From Chlamydiota bacterium (GTDB lineage: Bacteria > Chlamydiota > Chlamydiia > Chlamydiales > Rhabdochlamydiaceae): DNA of 64,000 nucleotides. The stretch spans positions 1-64,000 of the forward strand of contig JABDCQ010000004.1 of the NCBI GenBank assembly GCA_013288075.1, given 5' to 3'. The notes under the pieces are model-generated. The model worked only from the letters and a program-made list of their open reading frames with translations, made no database searches and was not told the DNA's origin. This document shows positions 19,511-29,596 of this stretch, piece after piece. Numbering within the stretch: the stretch's first letter is position 1; each line of letters starts with the position of its first letter. Made by a program: the position numbers and the translations under genes.

Positions 19511-20512
19511 ATGACAGAGACAACATCGATACTCAGCCACACACCTGATTTATATACACAAGCTCTTGATTCTTACTATACAGAAAGCCGCCTCAATAAA
19601 GTGCGTTACCAGAACTATCAAAAGGAAAGGGCTCTCGCTTTTGCCTGCACAGATTTAGATGCACCTTGCGAATCAAAAACTTGGCTAACAGGATGTGCTT
19701 CTCTTATTTTCTGCCTCCCTTACTGGGCCGTCCACTCTTGTTTCATGTGGGAAACCAAAAGGAGGATTAAACCTGAAATAGAAAGAACACCTTCACCTAT
19801 TCAAATAGATCAAAAAAGAGTGCTTAGATCGCTAGAAAGTTTTCCTGACTTTATTAAAGAGCCATTGAATGTTTATCAACAAGTTGCTGACCTTGCAAAG
19901 CAGGGCGTTGGATATTATAAAAAGGCATTTAATAAACACCTTGATCATACAATTGAAATCACAAAAAACGGGCACATTTTTTTACATTCAAAAAAACTTC
20001 TAGGTACGGGCACTTTTGGAGTAGTGAAACTTAGCATTGAACTCTATCGAGGAGGCCTTTTTGCGCGCAAAACCTCTAAAGAAATAAACCAAAATCACCT
20101 TAAAAAGGAAATTTCCATCTATGACAAACTTAAAGGATTAGAAGGAATTCCCCTTTGCGTGCATAAAGCAGAGTTTGTCTCACAAAAGGGGTTTAAGAAA
20201 CTAGAGTTTCTCATTCCTTATTTTCCAAAAAAAATAGAGGATTTAAAAGATCTTCCTGAAGCTACAAAAGAATGTATTTTGCAAAAGCTTGAGGAAATTA
20301 TCAGGAGCGTGCATAAAAAAGGGGTTGCACATAACGATATTTCCTTAAGAAATACGCTTCTTTCAGAAGATAACAAACCTTATATCATTGACTTTGGTCA
20401 GGCTGTTTTAAAACAGCATCTCCCTGATTTAGAATGGGAATTACATAAAAACATCGACATCGCCTACATTAGCACAATGGCAGTGTCTTTCTCTTCTTTA
20501 ACTCGAGTTTAA
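19511..20512 (+). CDS. Serine/threonine protein kinase-like protein
   Basis: LGTGTFGVVKLS (G-loop), GVAHNDISLRNTL (catalytic loop), IIDFGQA (DFG); N-terminal hydrophobic segment. Confidence 0.8.
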   Translation: MTETTSILSHTPDLYTQALDSYYTESRLNKVRYQNYQKERALAFACTDLDAPCESKTWLTGCASLIFCLPYWAVHSCFMWETKRRIKPEIERTPSPIQIDQKRVLRSLESFPDFIKEPLNVYQQVADLAKQGVGYYKKAFNKHLDHTIEITKNGHIFLHSKKLLGTGTFGVVKLSIELYRGGLFARKTSKEINQNHLKKEISIYDKLKGLEGIPLCVHKAEFVSQKGFKKLEFLIPYFPKKIEDLKDLPEATKECILQKLEEIIRSVHKKGVAHNDISLRNTLLSEDNKPYIIDFGQAVLKQHLPDLEWELHKNIDIAYISTMAVSFSSLTRV

Positions 20513-22518
20513 AGTAAGTCCTTAAATTCTTTTTCAGAGAGGATGGCAACTTTAAGTTCTTTTGCTTTATCAAGTTTTGAGCCGGCTTCTTCTCCTGCAA
20601 GAAGGTAGTCGGTGTTTTTGCTTACAGAGCCTATGACTTTGCCTCCCCTTTCTTTAATGAGGGCTGTAGCAACCGACCGGGGGAATTCAGAAAGAGTGCC
20701 AGTAAGGACAAAGCTTTTTCCATAGAACGGATGGTCTTTATTTATCTTAATCTTCACCGCATGGGGTTTGACGCCCTCAGCATAGAGTTTTTCTATCTCT
20801 TTTAAGTGAGAGGGCTCTTGAAAATAGGCAATAATAGAATCGGCCATTTTTTCTCCTATCCCCTCAATCTCTAAAAGCTCATCTTTTGTCATCTTAGCTA
20901 AATGCTCAATACTTCCTGATCTATCTGCAAGAAGCTCAGCTGTTCCCTCGCCTATATGCTTAATCCCTAAAGCTAAAATAAAGCGGGAAAGGGAAACCTC
21001 TTTAGCTTTTTCAATGCTCTCTAATAGGTTTTTAATAGATTTTTCTTTAAAGCCCTCGAGCTGAACCAAATCCGTTTCAGTGAGAGCAAAAATATCGGAA
21101 ACATTTGTCACAAGGCCTTTAAGAACAAGCTGCTCTACAACTTTTTCTCCTAAGTGCGCAATATCAAGGGCATCTTTACTTACAAAGTAAGCCACTCTTC
21201 TAAGCCTTTGCTCTATACAATCTTTATTTATACAGCGGTAAGCAACCTCTCCTTCTTCATGCACAATGTGGCTTCCACAAGCAGGGCACGTTTTGGGCAT
21301 TTTCCAGGGATGTGTTCCATGAGGTCTTTTCTTATGATCTACCTCTACAACCTTAGGAATAACATCCCCTCCCTTCTCAATAATGACGTGGTCTCCAATA
21401 CGGATATCTTTTCTTTCCACCTCTTCTTGATTATGCAACGTAGCTCTTGAAATGGTGCTTCCAGCCAAAAGAACGGGCTCTAGCTCTGCTACAGGTGTTA
21501 GAACACCTGTGCGTCCTACTTGAACAGTAATGTCTTTAATGCGCGTTTCTGCTTGCTCAGGAGCAAATTTGTAGGCAACAGCAAAGCGAGGAGATTTTCC
21601 TGTAGTTCCTAGCATGGGATGATAGCGCAGTTCATTGACTTTAATCACCACTCCATCAATATCGAAGGGTAGCATTTTACGCGCAGCTTCAATTTTTTCA
21701 GCAAAGGTTAGAATATCTTCTGCCGTATGGCAAAGAGCGATATGCTCTTTAAGAAAAGAAGGAAGTTCACAAGCTTTTAAAAAGGCATGCACTTCAAACT
21801 GGGTTTCTATAGAAGCTGTAGACTCTTCTGCAAGGCCATAAAAAACACAAGATAGCTTTCTTGTGCCAACTTCCTTGGGATCTAAAAGTTTTAAAGCGCC
21901 AGCTGTCGCATTACGCGGATTTGCATAGGGCTCTTCTCCTGCTTCTTCTTTTTTAAGGTTAAGAGATTGAAACACTTTATGCGTCATAAATACTTCCCCG
22001 CGTATTTCAAGAACATCCGGAATAGGAGAGATATCAAGCTCTAAAGGAAGAGTAAGAATTGTTTTCATATTTGCTGTGACATCATCACCCTTTTTCCCAT
22101 CACCTCTAGTGAGCGCGCGCACATACTTCCCTTTTTCATAGCGCACAGAAACAGCTACCCCATCCATTTTTAATTCGGCGCAAAAAGGAATATCTTTTTT
22201 CTCTAAAAGCTTATGAACTCTTTTAATAAAATCTTCGAGTTCTTCTTTGGAATAGGTATTTGCAAGGGAAAGCATGGGATTTGTATGCGAGACTTGGGAA
22301 AACCCGGATCTTAAAGGATCGCCCACTCTTTGAGTGGGTGAGCTAGAGGATACCCATTCAGGATGGGCTTTTTCCATAGCTTCTAATTTTTTATAAAGCT
22401 GATCATAGGCGTAGTCGGTAATCTCTGGGGTAGCCTCTAAATAATAGAGCTTATCGTGCCTTTTAATCTCTTCTATGAGTTCTTCATATTCATGCTTAGT
22501 ATACAAACTCCACCTCAA
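20509..22518 (-). CDS. ligA: NAD-dependent DNA ligase
   Basis: AELKMDGVAVSVRY, Cys4 zinc finger CPACGSH...CINKDC, BRCT C-terminus. Confidence 0.97.
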   Translation of the reverse strand: MRWSLYTKHEYEELIEEIKRHDKLYYLEATPEITDYAYDQLYKKLEAMEKAHPEWVSSSSPTQRVGDPLRSGFSQVSHTNPMLSLANTYSKEELEDFIKRVHKLLEKKDIPFCAELKMDGVAVSVRYEKGKYVRALTRGDGKKGDDVTANMKTILTLPLELDISPIPDVLEIRGEVFMTHKVFQSLNLKKEEAGEEPYANPRNATAGALKLLDPKEVGTRKLSCVFYGLAEESTASIETQFEVHAFLKACELPSFLKEHIALCHTAEDILTFAEKIEAARKMLPFDIDGVVIKVNELRYHPMLGTTGKSPRFAVAYKFAPEQAETRIKDITVQVGRTGVLTPVAELEPVLLAGSTISRATLHNQEEVERKDIRIGDHVIIEKGGDVIPKVVEVDHKKRPHGTHPWKMPKTCPACGSHIVHEEGEVAYRCINKDCIEQRLRRVAYFVSKDALDIAHLGEKVVEQLVLKGLVTNVSDIFALTETDLVQLEGFKEKSIKNLLESIEKAKEVSLSRFILALGIKHIGEGTAELLADRSGSIEHLAKMTKDELLEIEGIGEKMADSIIAYFQEPSHLKEIEKLYAEGVKPHAVKIKINKDHPFYGKSFVLTGTLSEFPRSVATALIKERGGKVIGSVSKNTDYLLAGEEAGSKLDKAKELKVAILSEKEFKDLL

Positions 22519-24652
22519 AAATCATCGTTGCTAAAGGAGCTAGGGTAATTTTGCACCCAACAGAGCTTCCTTTATGATCATAGATAATATGAGTTTCCGT
22601 ATTTACTTTTCCAGAGCCACCAAACATTTCGTGGTCGGTATTAAAAACTTCCCTGATTTTACATACATTTTGAAGACGCACAAAATAATCATAAAAAAAG
22701 CTCGGAGTAAAGTTATGCACACAAAAAAGAAGAGAAGAGGAGCTTTTTCTTAAGTAGCTAATAACTGAGTTCTTATAATCAGAAAAGTCCACCCATTCAA
22801 AACCGCTGGAATCAAAATCTCTTTCCCAAAGAGCGCTATTTTTTAAATAAAAGTGATTCATTTCTTTAATGCATGTTTGTAAATTTTTATGGGGGAAAAA
22901 GCGGAGTAAATCCCACTCAACTTCGCGAGCAGAGTTCCACTCGTTCCACTGCCCGAGCTCCCCTCCCATAAAAAGAAGTTTTTTTCCTGGTTGGCACATC
23001 ATGTAACTATATAAAAGACGCACATTGGCAAATTGCTGCCATGCATCGCCTGGCATTTTAGAAATTAAACTTTTTTTCTCATGAACTACTTCATCATGAG
23101 AAAGAACTAAAATAAATTTTTCTGAAAAGGCATAAACAAGACCAAATGTCAGTTCATTATGATGATGCAGCCTAAATAAAGGATCGGTATGAAAATACTT
23201 TAACGTATCATTCATCCATCCCATATTCCATTTAAGATCAAATCCAAGCCCTCCATTTTGTAGAGGATGAGAAACGCCTGTAAAGGAAGTAGATTCTTCA
23301 GCGCACATGATAACGCCTTTGACTCTCTCATGCACAACAGAGTTTAAATGCTTAATAAATTCAATAGCCTCTAAATTTTCATTTCTGCCGTAGATATTAG
23401 GAAGCCACTCCCCTTCTTTTCTTCCATAATCGAGGTAAAGCATCGATGCTACAGCATCTACCCTAAACCCATCGATGTGCATCCTTTCTAACCAAAAAAG
23501 AGCGCTTGCAATAAGAAAATTAGAAACCTCATATCTGCTATAATTAAAGATGTAGGTATTCCAATGAGGATGAAACCCTTTTCTTGGATCGGCATGTTCA
23601 TACAAATACGACCCATCAAAACGCGCAAGAGAAAAATTATCCACAGGGAAATGGGCAGGAACCCAATCTAAAAGAATGCCAATATTATTTTGATGTAAGT
23701 AGTTGACGAAATACTGAAAATCGGCCGGTGTTCCATAGCGGCTTGTAGAAGCAAAAAAACCTGTTACCTGATATCCCCACGATTCATCTAAAGGATGCTC
23801 CATTACAGGCATGAGCTCAACATGCGTAAAATGCATCTCCGTGCAGTAAGAGGTAAGCATATGCGCAATTTCTCTATAGTTTAAAAAGCCACTCGGGCCT
23901 CTTTTCCAAGAACCTAAGTGAAGTTCATAGACATTCATGGGAGTATTGAGATTTTTCACCTTGCGCTTTTCCATCCATTCCTGATCGGTCCATGTATAAA
24001 CACTTGTATCAAATACAATGGAAGCCGTATCTGGTCTCATTTGACTATAAAATGCAAAAGGATCGGATTTTAAAAGAACGTGCCCCTCAGGTGTGCGGAT
24101 TTCAAACTTATATTTTTCTCCGCTTCCTATTCCCGGAATAAAAAGCTCCCAAACACCTGAGCCAAAAGCGCGCATAGGATTTATACGTCCGTCCCAAAAA
24201 TTAAAATCTCCTACAAGGGAAACAGCTACTGCATTAGGCGCCCATACAGCAAATTTTGTCCCATTGCACCCTTGATGCACAGCCACTTTCGCACCCAGCA
24301 TATTATAAAGCTCATAATGCACTCCTCTTGCAAAAAGATGCAGGTCAAGCTCTCCCATTGTGGGATAAAAGGCGTAAGGATCATTCGCTATTAGACCGCT
24401 CGCATGAAAGATGCGGTAATCGTGAAGCGTTGTAGATAAAGGAGCCTCGCACTCAAAAAGTCCTTCTTCATTAACTTTTTTAGCTTCAACAATCTTGCCA
24501 AAGAGCTCAAGATGCAGCGTTTTAGCCCCTGGCTGCCAAAGCCTTATCACTTTTGATGTATCATTAAGAGAGTGAAGTCCGAGTAGCGTATGAGGATCAT
24601 GCGTCTCTCTAAGAGAAGCCTTGTAAGGCTTAAGTTTTGTATCTGCAAACAT
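22496..24652 (-). CDS. glgB: 1,4-alpha-glucan branching enzyme
   Basis: HLGSWKR, DGFRVDAVASMLY, CAEES, LSHDEVVH. Confidence 0.96.
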   Translation of the reverse strand: MFADTKLKPYKASLRETHDPHTLLGLHSLNDTSKVIRLWQPGAKTLHLELFGKIVEAKKVNEEGLFECEAPLSTTLHDYRIFHASGLIANDPYAFYPTMGELDLHLFARGVHYELYNMLGAKVAVHQGCNGTKFAVWAPNAVAVSLVGDFNFWDGRINPMRAFGSGVWELFIPGIGSGEKYKFEIRTPEGHVLLKSDPFAFYSQMRPDTASIVFDTSVYTWTDQEWMEKRKVKNLNTPMNVYELHLGSWKRGPSGFLNYREIAHMLTSYCTEMHFTHVELMPVMEHPLDESWGYQVTGFFASTSRYGTPADFQYFVNYLHQNNIGILLDWVPAHFPVDNFSLARFDGSYLYEHADPRKGFHPHWNTYIFNYSRYEVSNFLIASALFWLERMHIDGFRVDAVASMLYLDYGRKEGEWLPNIYGRNENLEAIEFIKHLNSVVHERVKGVIMCAEESTSFTGVSHPLQNGGLGFDLKWNMGWMNDTLKYFHTDPLFRLHHHNELTFGLVYAFSEKFILVLSHDEVVHEKKSLISKMPGDAWQQFANVRLLYSYMMCQPGKKLLFMGGELGQWNEWNSAREVEWDLLRFFPHKNLQTCIKEMNHFYLKNSALWERDFDSSGFEWVDFSDYKNSVISYLRKSSSSLLFCVHNFTPSFFYDYFVRLQNVCKIREVFNTDHEMFGGSGKVNTETHIIYDHKGSSVGCKITLAPLATMIFEVEFVY

Positions 24653-24784
24653 AGATCTTCCTCTTTTCCTCCCTTATGACATTTTCCACAAAAATGAGGA
24701 AGCAAGAAAGAAAAACAAAGAAGATAGCAAAAGCTAATGTGGCTTTTATTCAACGCAAAGGCGCTAAGGGGGAGAAGACGCAAA

Positions 24785-24851
24785 GGTAAGAAGAGAAGGG
24801 ATAAATACAGTGCGAAAAAGTAGCACTGTATTTATCCCTTCTCTTCTTACC
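24785..24851. repeat. Internal hairpin, left end of GxxExxY unit
   Basis: ggtaagaagagaagggataaatacagtgc / gcactgtatttatcccttctcttcttacc. Confidence 0.9.
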
Positions 24852-24881
24852 TACGATTTAAAGTAAAAGAAAAAGATGAAG

Positions 24882-25280
24882 TTACAAACCATTTACTACA
24901 CGGCAAATGCCATCTTTGAGCTGTGTTCTGCCAAAATTAAGAAGAAGCCCCAACTTTTTGCGACTCAAACGTAAATAAGTTAGCAATTGGGCTTGGTATA
25001 TAGGATTATCTAGTTCTGTTGCTTTGATTTCAATAATCACCTTATTCTCAACTAAAACATCCAAAAAGAGAGAACCGGTAATTAATACACCTTTGTATTT
25101 GACAGGAACAATTAATTGCCTTTCGCATTGTAATCCCTGCAATGACAATTCATGACAAAGCGCCTCTTCATAAATACTCTCAAGTAAGCCTGGGCCACCT
25201 AAAACGCGGTGAGTTTCAATAGCTGCCCCAATGATTTTTTTAGAAATTTCATCTTCCATAGTCCGAAAATGATATAACAA
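24882..25280 (-). CDS. GxxExxY protein (PD-(D/E)XK-like); true start possibly the internal Met (MEDEISKK)
   Basis: GLLESIYEEAL (GxxExxY), VLVENKVIIEIKA (nuclease-like D/E-x-K). Confidence 0.85.
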   Translation of the reverse strand: MLYHFRTMEDEISKKIIGAAIETHRVLGGPGLLESIYEEALCHELSLQGLQCERQLIVPVKYKGVLITGSLFLDVLVENKVIIEIKATELDNPIYQAQLLTYLRLSRKKLGLLLNFGRTQLKDGICRVVNGL

Positions 25281-25339
25281 ATAATATTTTTTGCATAGAA
25301 CTGTTAGATTTTTTCTTTGAATTTAACTTTAAAAATGTA

Positions 25340-25406
25340 GACGAAGAGAGAAGAGATAAATACAGCTCGACTTTGTCGAGCTGTATTTATCTCTTCTCTC
25401 TTCGTC
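25340..25406. repeat. Internal hairpin, right end of GxxExxY unit
   Basis: gacgaagagagaagagataaatacagctcga / tcgagctgtatttatctcttctctcttcgtc. Confidence 0.9.
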
Positions 25407-25472
25407 TTTGCGTCTTCTCTCCCTCATAGCGTCTTTGCGTTGAATAAAAGCCAAGTTAGCTTTAGGCGCAGG

Positions 25473-26531
25473 CTATTCTTCGAAGTGGTCGAGGTAGAGG
25501 GTTTTGCTTGGGTGGAGATGGAGGGTGGCAGGGGTTTCCAGGGTAAGGCCTTTGTCTTTCATGCTTTTTCTTATACGGAAGCGCTTGATGGATTTTTGTA
25601 GGATGAGGGTTTTTGTGGAGGCTTCAGAGGAGCGGATAATCACTTTTTGTAAAAGCTTTTTGGACCACTCCATATCTATAAGATCGTTTGTTTTTGTCTT
25701 CAGGTTAATGAAGCGACCAGCATGGAATTCGGGAGGTAAAACCGGTAAAAGGAAAATCTTTTGCTCTTCTTCTTTAAAAAATAGGGACTTAATGAGTCTT
25801 GCTCCTTCTTTAAGTAAAATAAGAGGAGAAAGATCTTGAGGTACATCAGAAATTGGACAAAGACCTAAATGACTCAAGTCACTTAGGCGAGGTGTTAAAA
25901 TGCCTTGGAAGCCCGCATGGAAAAGATTTGTAAAGGCTGGAACAAGGGCGTTTTTTTCCTTTTCGTTTATAAGGCTCTCGCATAGGTAAAGGAGGGTTAA
26001 GGTACCTACTGGCTTATGCTCAATTTTAACTTCTGGAAGAAAAGCGCTTATTTTAAGCCATACGGGGAAAATTTCTTTTAGATCTGCTCTTCTTTTTACC
26101 AAGTCCCAATCTTGCGATTTATGCATTCCTAAAGACAGGCGTTCCACTGTAGGAGAAGATTCTTTGGAATCCCAAGGGATAAAGAAGTTTTCGCCTGCAG
26201 TAAAGGTAAAGGATTTGTCTTGAAATGTAAGAGTAATGCCATTTTCTGGGCACTTTTTAAAGAAAAGCTCTATCCCCTTGTCTATTTTTCGAATGAAGTA
26301 GCGGAAGTATCCTTGCTTTGCATGGGCAAAAACAGAAACTTCTCCTCTTTCTAAATCTTGTTCTACAGTAAAGCCTGTTAGAGGACCTAGCAGGTTAAAG
26401 TCTAGAGCTTGGGATTCTATTTTAAGACGGGTTGGGAATACTTGGAGCTCGAGTACGCTTTGAGGAAGAAGGAGGCTTATCCCTGGAGTGTGAGAAAAAG
26501 GGTGTAAACGCGAAGCGATGTTAATCTGCAT
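25473..26531 (-). CDS. hypothetical protein
   Basis: ORF 352 aa, overlaps mtaB start. Confidence 0.7.
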   Translation of the reverse strand: MQINIASRLHPFSHTPGISLLLPQSVLELQVFPTRLKIESQALDFNLLGPLTGFTVEQDLERGEVSVFAHAKQGYFRYFIRKIDKGIELFFKKCPENGITLTFQDKSFTFTAGENFFIPWDSKESSPTVERLSLGMHKSQDWDLVKRRADLKEIFPVWLKISAFLPEVKIEHKPVGTLTLLYLCESLINEKEKNALVPAFTNLFHAGFQGILTPRLSDLSHLGLCPISDVPQDLSPLILLKEGARLIKSLFFKEEEQKIFLLPVLPPEFHAGRFINLKTKTNDLIDMEWSKKLLQKVIIRSSEASTKTLILQKSIKRFRIRKSMKDKGLTLETPATLHLHPSKTLYLDHFEE

Positions 26532-27780
26532 GGACTCCTATTAGGGCATCTGGTTCATTTGTTAATAATTTTACCTGAATCAAGTCATTAGACTTTAGAT
26601 TTCCTAAGGGAATGTAGACGGGAAGAAAATTTTCTGTATGGCCAAAAATATAACCTGGGCGGGAGGCGTCTTCACTTTCTAAAAGAACTTTCATGGTTCT
26701 TCCAAGATACGCATTTCTTAATTCAAAGCCCACCTCTTCTGTAAGGCGCAAAACCTCTTGCTTACGTCTTGCAATCACATCTTTAGGAACTTGGTTAGGA
26801 TAAAGGGCAGCTCTTGTTCTCTCTCTTGGGCTATAGGGGAACATATGGACTTTAGCAAAACGAATTTCTCTAACAAGAGAAAGAGTGTCTTGAAAATCTT
26901 CTTCTGTTTCTCCAGGAAAGCCTACAATGATATCTGTTGTAAAGGTAAAATCTGGGCTTGCTTTTTTTAGGCGCTCTATCGTTTCTAAAAAGATCTGGCG
27001 CGTATATTTTCTGTTCATTCTTTTAAGAATCACATTTGAGCCCGATTGCAGTACAATATGCATCGATTGGCAAGTTTTTTTGCCCTCAAGAATGGCTCCT
27101 GCTAAATCTTCATCTACTTCATCAGCGTCTATAGAAGAAACGCGCAGCCTTTCAAGGCCAGGTATCAGATCTACTTGTCTTACTAAATCTGCTAAGCGTT
27201 GCTCTCCATCTTCAAAATCCCCAATATTAATCCCTGTAAGAACAACTTCTTTTTTGCCCGATGCGATAAGGCCTTCAATTTCTTTTAAAATATCGGGCGT
27301 TGTCCTAGAGCGCGATCTGCCTCTTACATAAGGAATAATGCAGTAGGTGCAAAAAGAGTTGCAGCCGTCTTGGACTTTAACAAAAGAGCGTGTGTGTGCA
27401 GAGAAATTTTCAATAGCAAATTCAGGAATTTCAACTTCTGGGAATACAAAAGATAAAAGATTTTCTTTATCTTTATTAGAAATTACATGGGAGACATTAG
27501 GTAAATTGACAAGCTCAGCAGGCGTTCTTTCAGCAAGACAGCCTGTGACAACAATTTTTGATCCGGGATTATCTCTTGCCAAATGCCTAATTTGGTAGCG
27601 GCTTGAGCTATCGGCCGACTCTGTGACTGTGCAGGTATTTACAATGCAAAGCTCAGCTTCCTCGTCCTCTTTAGCCTCAACATAGCCCATTTTCTTAAGC
27701 TGGTCAGTGTAAGCCTGCGATTCATACTGGTTTGTTCTGCAGCCTAAGGTCACCACCTTAAATTTTTTACTACTCTCCAC
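26521..27780 (-). CDS. mtaB: tRNA threonylcarbamoyladenosine methylthiotransferase MtaB-like
   Basis: TLGCRTNQYESQ, GCNSFCTYCIIPYVRGRSRSR. Confidence 0.88.
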   Translation of the reverse strand: MESSKKFKVVTLGCRTNQYESQAYTDQLKKMGYVEAKEDEEAELCIVNTCTVTESADSSSRYQIRHLARDNPGSKIVVTGCLAERTPAELVNLPNVSHVISNKDKENLLSFVFPEVEIPEFAIENFSAHTRSFVKVQDGCNSFCTYCIIPYVRGRSRSRTTPDILKEIEGLIASGKKEVVLTGINIGDFEDGEQRLADLVRQVDLIPGLERLRVSSIDADEVDEDLAGAILEGKKTCQSMHIVLQSGSNVILKRMNRKYTRQIFLETIERLKKASPDFTFTTDIIVGFPGETEEDFQDTLSLVREIRFAKVHMFPYSPRERTRAALYPNQVPKDVIARRKQEVLRLTEEVGFELRNAYLGRTMKVLLESEDASRPGYIFGHTENFLPVYIPLGNLKSNDLIQVKLLTNEPDALIGVHAD

Positions 27781-28034
27781 AAAATCCCTATATTTTGAGA
27801 AGAATTATGCAAGAAACGTTGAAGCTTTGCAAGAAAACTCTCTCCCCTAAATCATTCTTTGAAAGTATTCTCAAAAACCTCAAAAAAGCATGTTCATTTT
27901 TTAATAAAAACATTTTGTAAAAAATCACAATAAAATGATAAAATGTTTTATTAATTAAAACTAATATTGAGGAAAATCATGAGTTCAATATCAATTAACA
28001 ATGAATCACGCAGGCATGTTCACAAAACACCCCA

Positions 28035-28616
28035 TCAGACTTTGATTTTGTCAAGACAACAAATCGAACAGTCTAGCACGATCCCTTCAGTTAATAAGCT
28101 ACAAAACACTTTAAACGCAGAGGGATCTTCTGATTCCACAAGATATTTTCCAAGTATGCTGCTAACTTCTTTTGAGATAGTCTCATGCGTATATGTAGAA
28201 TAACAAAATGCTTCTGCTAAATCCTTAATAATTAAATCCCTAAACCAAAAACCCGCAAAATAAGGACGTAGAAATGAAGCACAAATGCGAAATTCCAAAT
28301 AATCTTCCAGGCCTTCAGCGATCTCCGTCTTGTGGCGAAACGCATATCCAACGGGCCAGGGAGATGGGGATGAGGCAGTAGAAAAAACACACAGTCCATT
28401 TACTTTAGAAGTAAAGGAACCATGTCCTAAAAAAGTTTTATGAGACAACCCCCATAACGGCTTAAAAATAAAAGAGGCGCCCCCATTTTTCCCCACTTCG
28501 TTTCCTATGCGGGAAATAGATTTTTGCGCAAACGCCAAATTAGAAGAAGAAAAAGATTCGACTTTGCCCCAAGAAGATAAAGATCCAACTGCAAACCTAA
28601 CAGAACTTATTGCCAT
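28035..28616 (-). CDS. hypothetical protein
   Basis: ORF 193 aa. Confidence 0.55.
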   Translation of the reverse strand: MAISSVRFAVGSLSSWGKVESFSSSNLAFAQKSISRIGNEVGKNGGASFIFKPLWGLSHKTFLGHGSFTSKVNGLCVFSTASSPSPWPVGYAFRHKTEIAEGLEDYLEFRICASFLRPYFAGFWFRDLIIKDLAEAFCYSTYTHETISKEVSSILGKYLVESEDPSAFKVFCSLLTEGIVLDCSICCLDKIKV

Positions 28617-28717
28617 ATAAACTCCTCAAAAAGAGAAAGCTTAAACCGACTAAATCATTCATTGCAAATAATTTCCACTCCCCAATAAAATACCAATATT
28701 TTTAACAAAAAAAATAC

Positions 28718-29425
28718 ATGATAGAAGCAATTAAATCAGCTTATCAAGCACCTCATTTGACGGGGTCGCCCTTTACACTTCCTTCTCGAACATGTTATTC
28801 CTTTTTTTCTTCTAAAGCTCTTGAATCTTCAAATGGATGGGAAAAAGTGGCTTGGCAAGTAGCTCATATTATCACCGGCATTTTTATTTATCCTCTTGCT
28901 TCCCTTCCTAGCCTTATAGGGACAGTGATTAATCTTTTATATAAAAGTAAGCCGGTTAACCCTTCAAATCATTTACGCAATGCACCCTACACCTTCTGGC
29001 AAAAAATCTGGGGAGCTAATAAAACTTTAGCAATCCTTGAAAATCCAATCTCGAAGCACTTAGAAACTCTTAGAATTTTAGCAACCTTAAAAACTAGAAT
29101 ATATGTAGGAGGCTGCAGTTACTCGAGTAATGATAGAAGTTATAAAAAACAGCAAGCACTCAGTTTTATTATTTACAAAAATTTTTCCAAAGAAAACGAA
29201 AATCTTATGTTTAATACTATTGATTTATTTTGTAGACAATACTGCATTAAACTCGATTGCTATGACTTCAACGCTATTGTAATAAGCGAACCTGCCAAGC
29301 TGAACGGTAACATGTCAGAGGCCATATGTCGATTAGACATCTTCATCCCCGATTCACTCCAACTAAAAAATGATCCTGAAAGCCCCTTTTGCATCACCTC
29401 CGCCGCCCAGCCTCTACTCACTTAA
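28718..29425 (+). CDS. hypothetical protein with hydrophobic hairpin
   Basis: ORF 235 aa; VAHIITGIFIYPLASLPSLIGTVINLL. Confidence 0.6.
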   Translation: MIEAIKSAYQAPHLTGSPFTLPSRTCYSFFSSKALESSNGWEKVAWQVAHIITGIFIYPLASLPSLIGTVINLLYKSKPVNPSNHLRNAPYTFWQKIWGANKTLAILENPISKHLETLRILATLKTRIYVGGCSYSSNDRSYKKQQALSFIIYKNFSKENENLMFNTIDLFCRQYCIKLDCYDFNAIVISEPAKLNGNMSEAICRLDIFIPDSLQLKNDPESPFCITSAAQPLLT

Positions 29426-29596
29426 GCAAAACCGTTCTAAAATGTTTTATCTTATGTGGAGATACTACAATAAAGAAAAATACAAGCAATCCCTCATTTC
29501 ATCTATATTAGCCTTCATTGGTTTAATCACCCTTATAATAATAATACTTAAGGCTGTTTCAGCCTTTAAATAAATGATTACTGCTATCAAAGAACG

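Larger units (their letters stand above)
24730..25463. mobile_element. Inverted-repeat-bounded unit with a GxxExxY ORF (candidate mobile or repeat-associated element)
   Basis: ~80-bp imperfect terminal inverted repeats: aaagctaatgtggcttttattcaacgcaaaggcgctaagggggagaagacgcaaagg...ataaatacag vs RC of 25382-25463 aaagctaacttggcttttattcaacgcaaagacgctatgagggagagaagacgcaaag...ataaatacag. Confidence 0.75.

Noticed and set aside
27967-28203. ORF MSSISINNESRRHVHK... with a reasonable RBS (gaggaaaatcatg)
   Set aside because: Overlaps the 28035-28616 CDS antisense; could be a truncated effector start, but not enough support.
29370-29573. Small TM ORF overlapping the end of 28718-29425
   Set aside because: Possible frameshifted tail of the preceding gene; cannot distinguish from chance.
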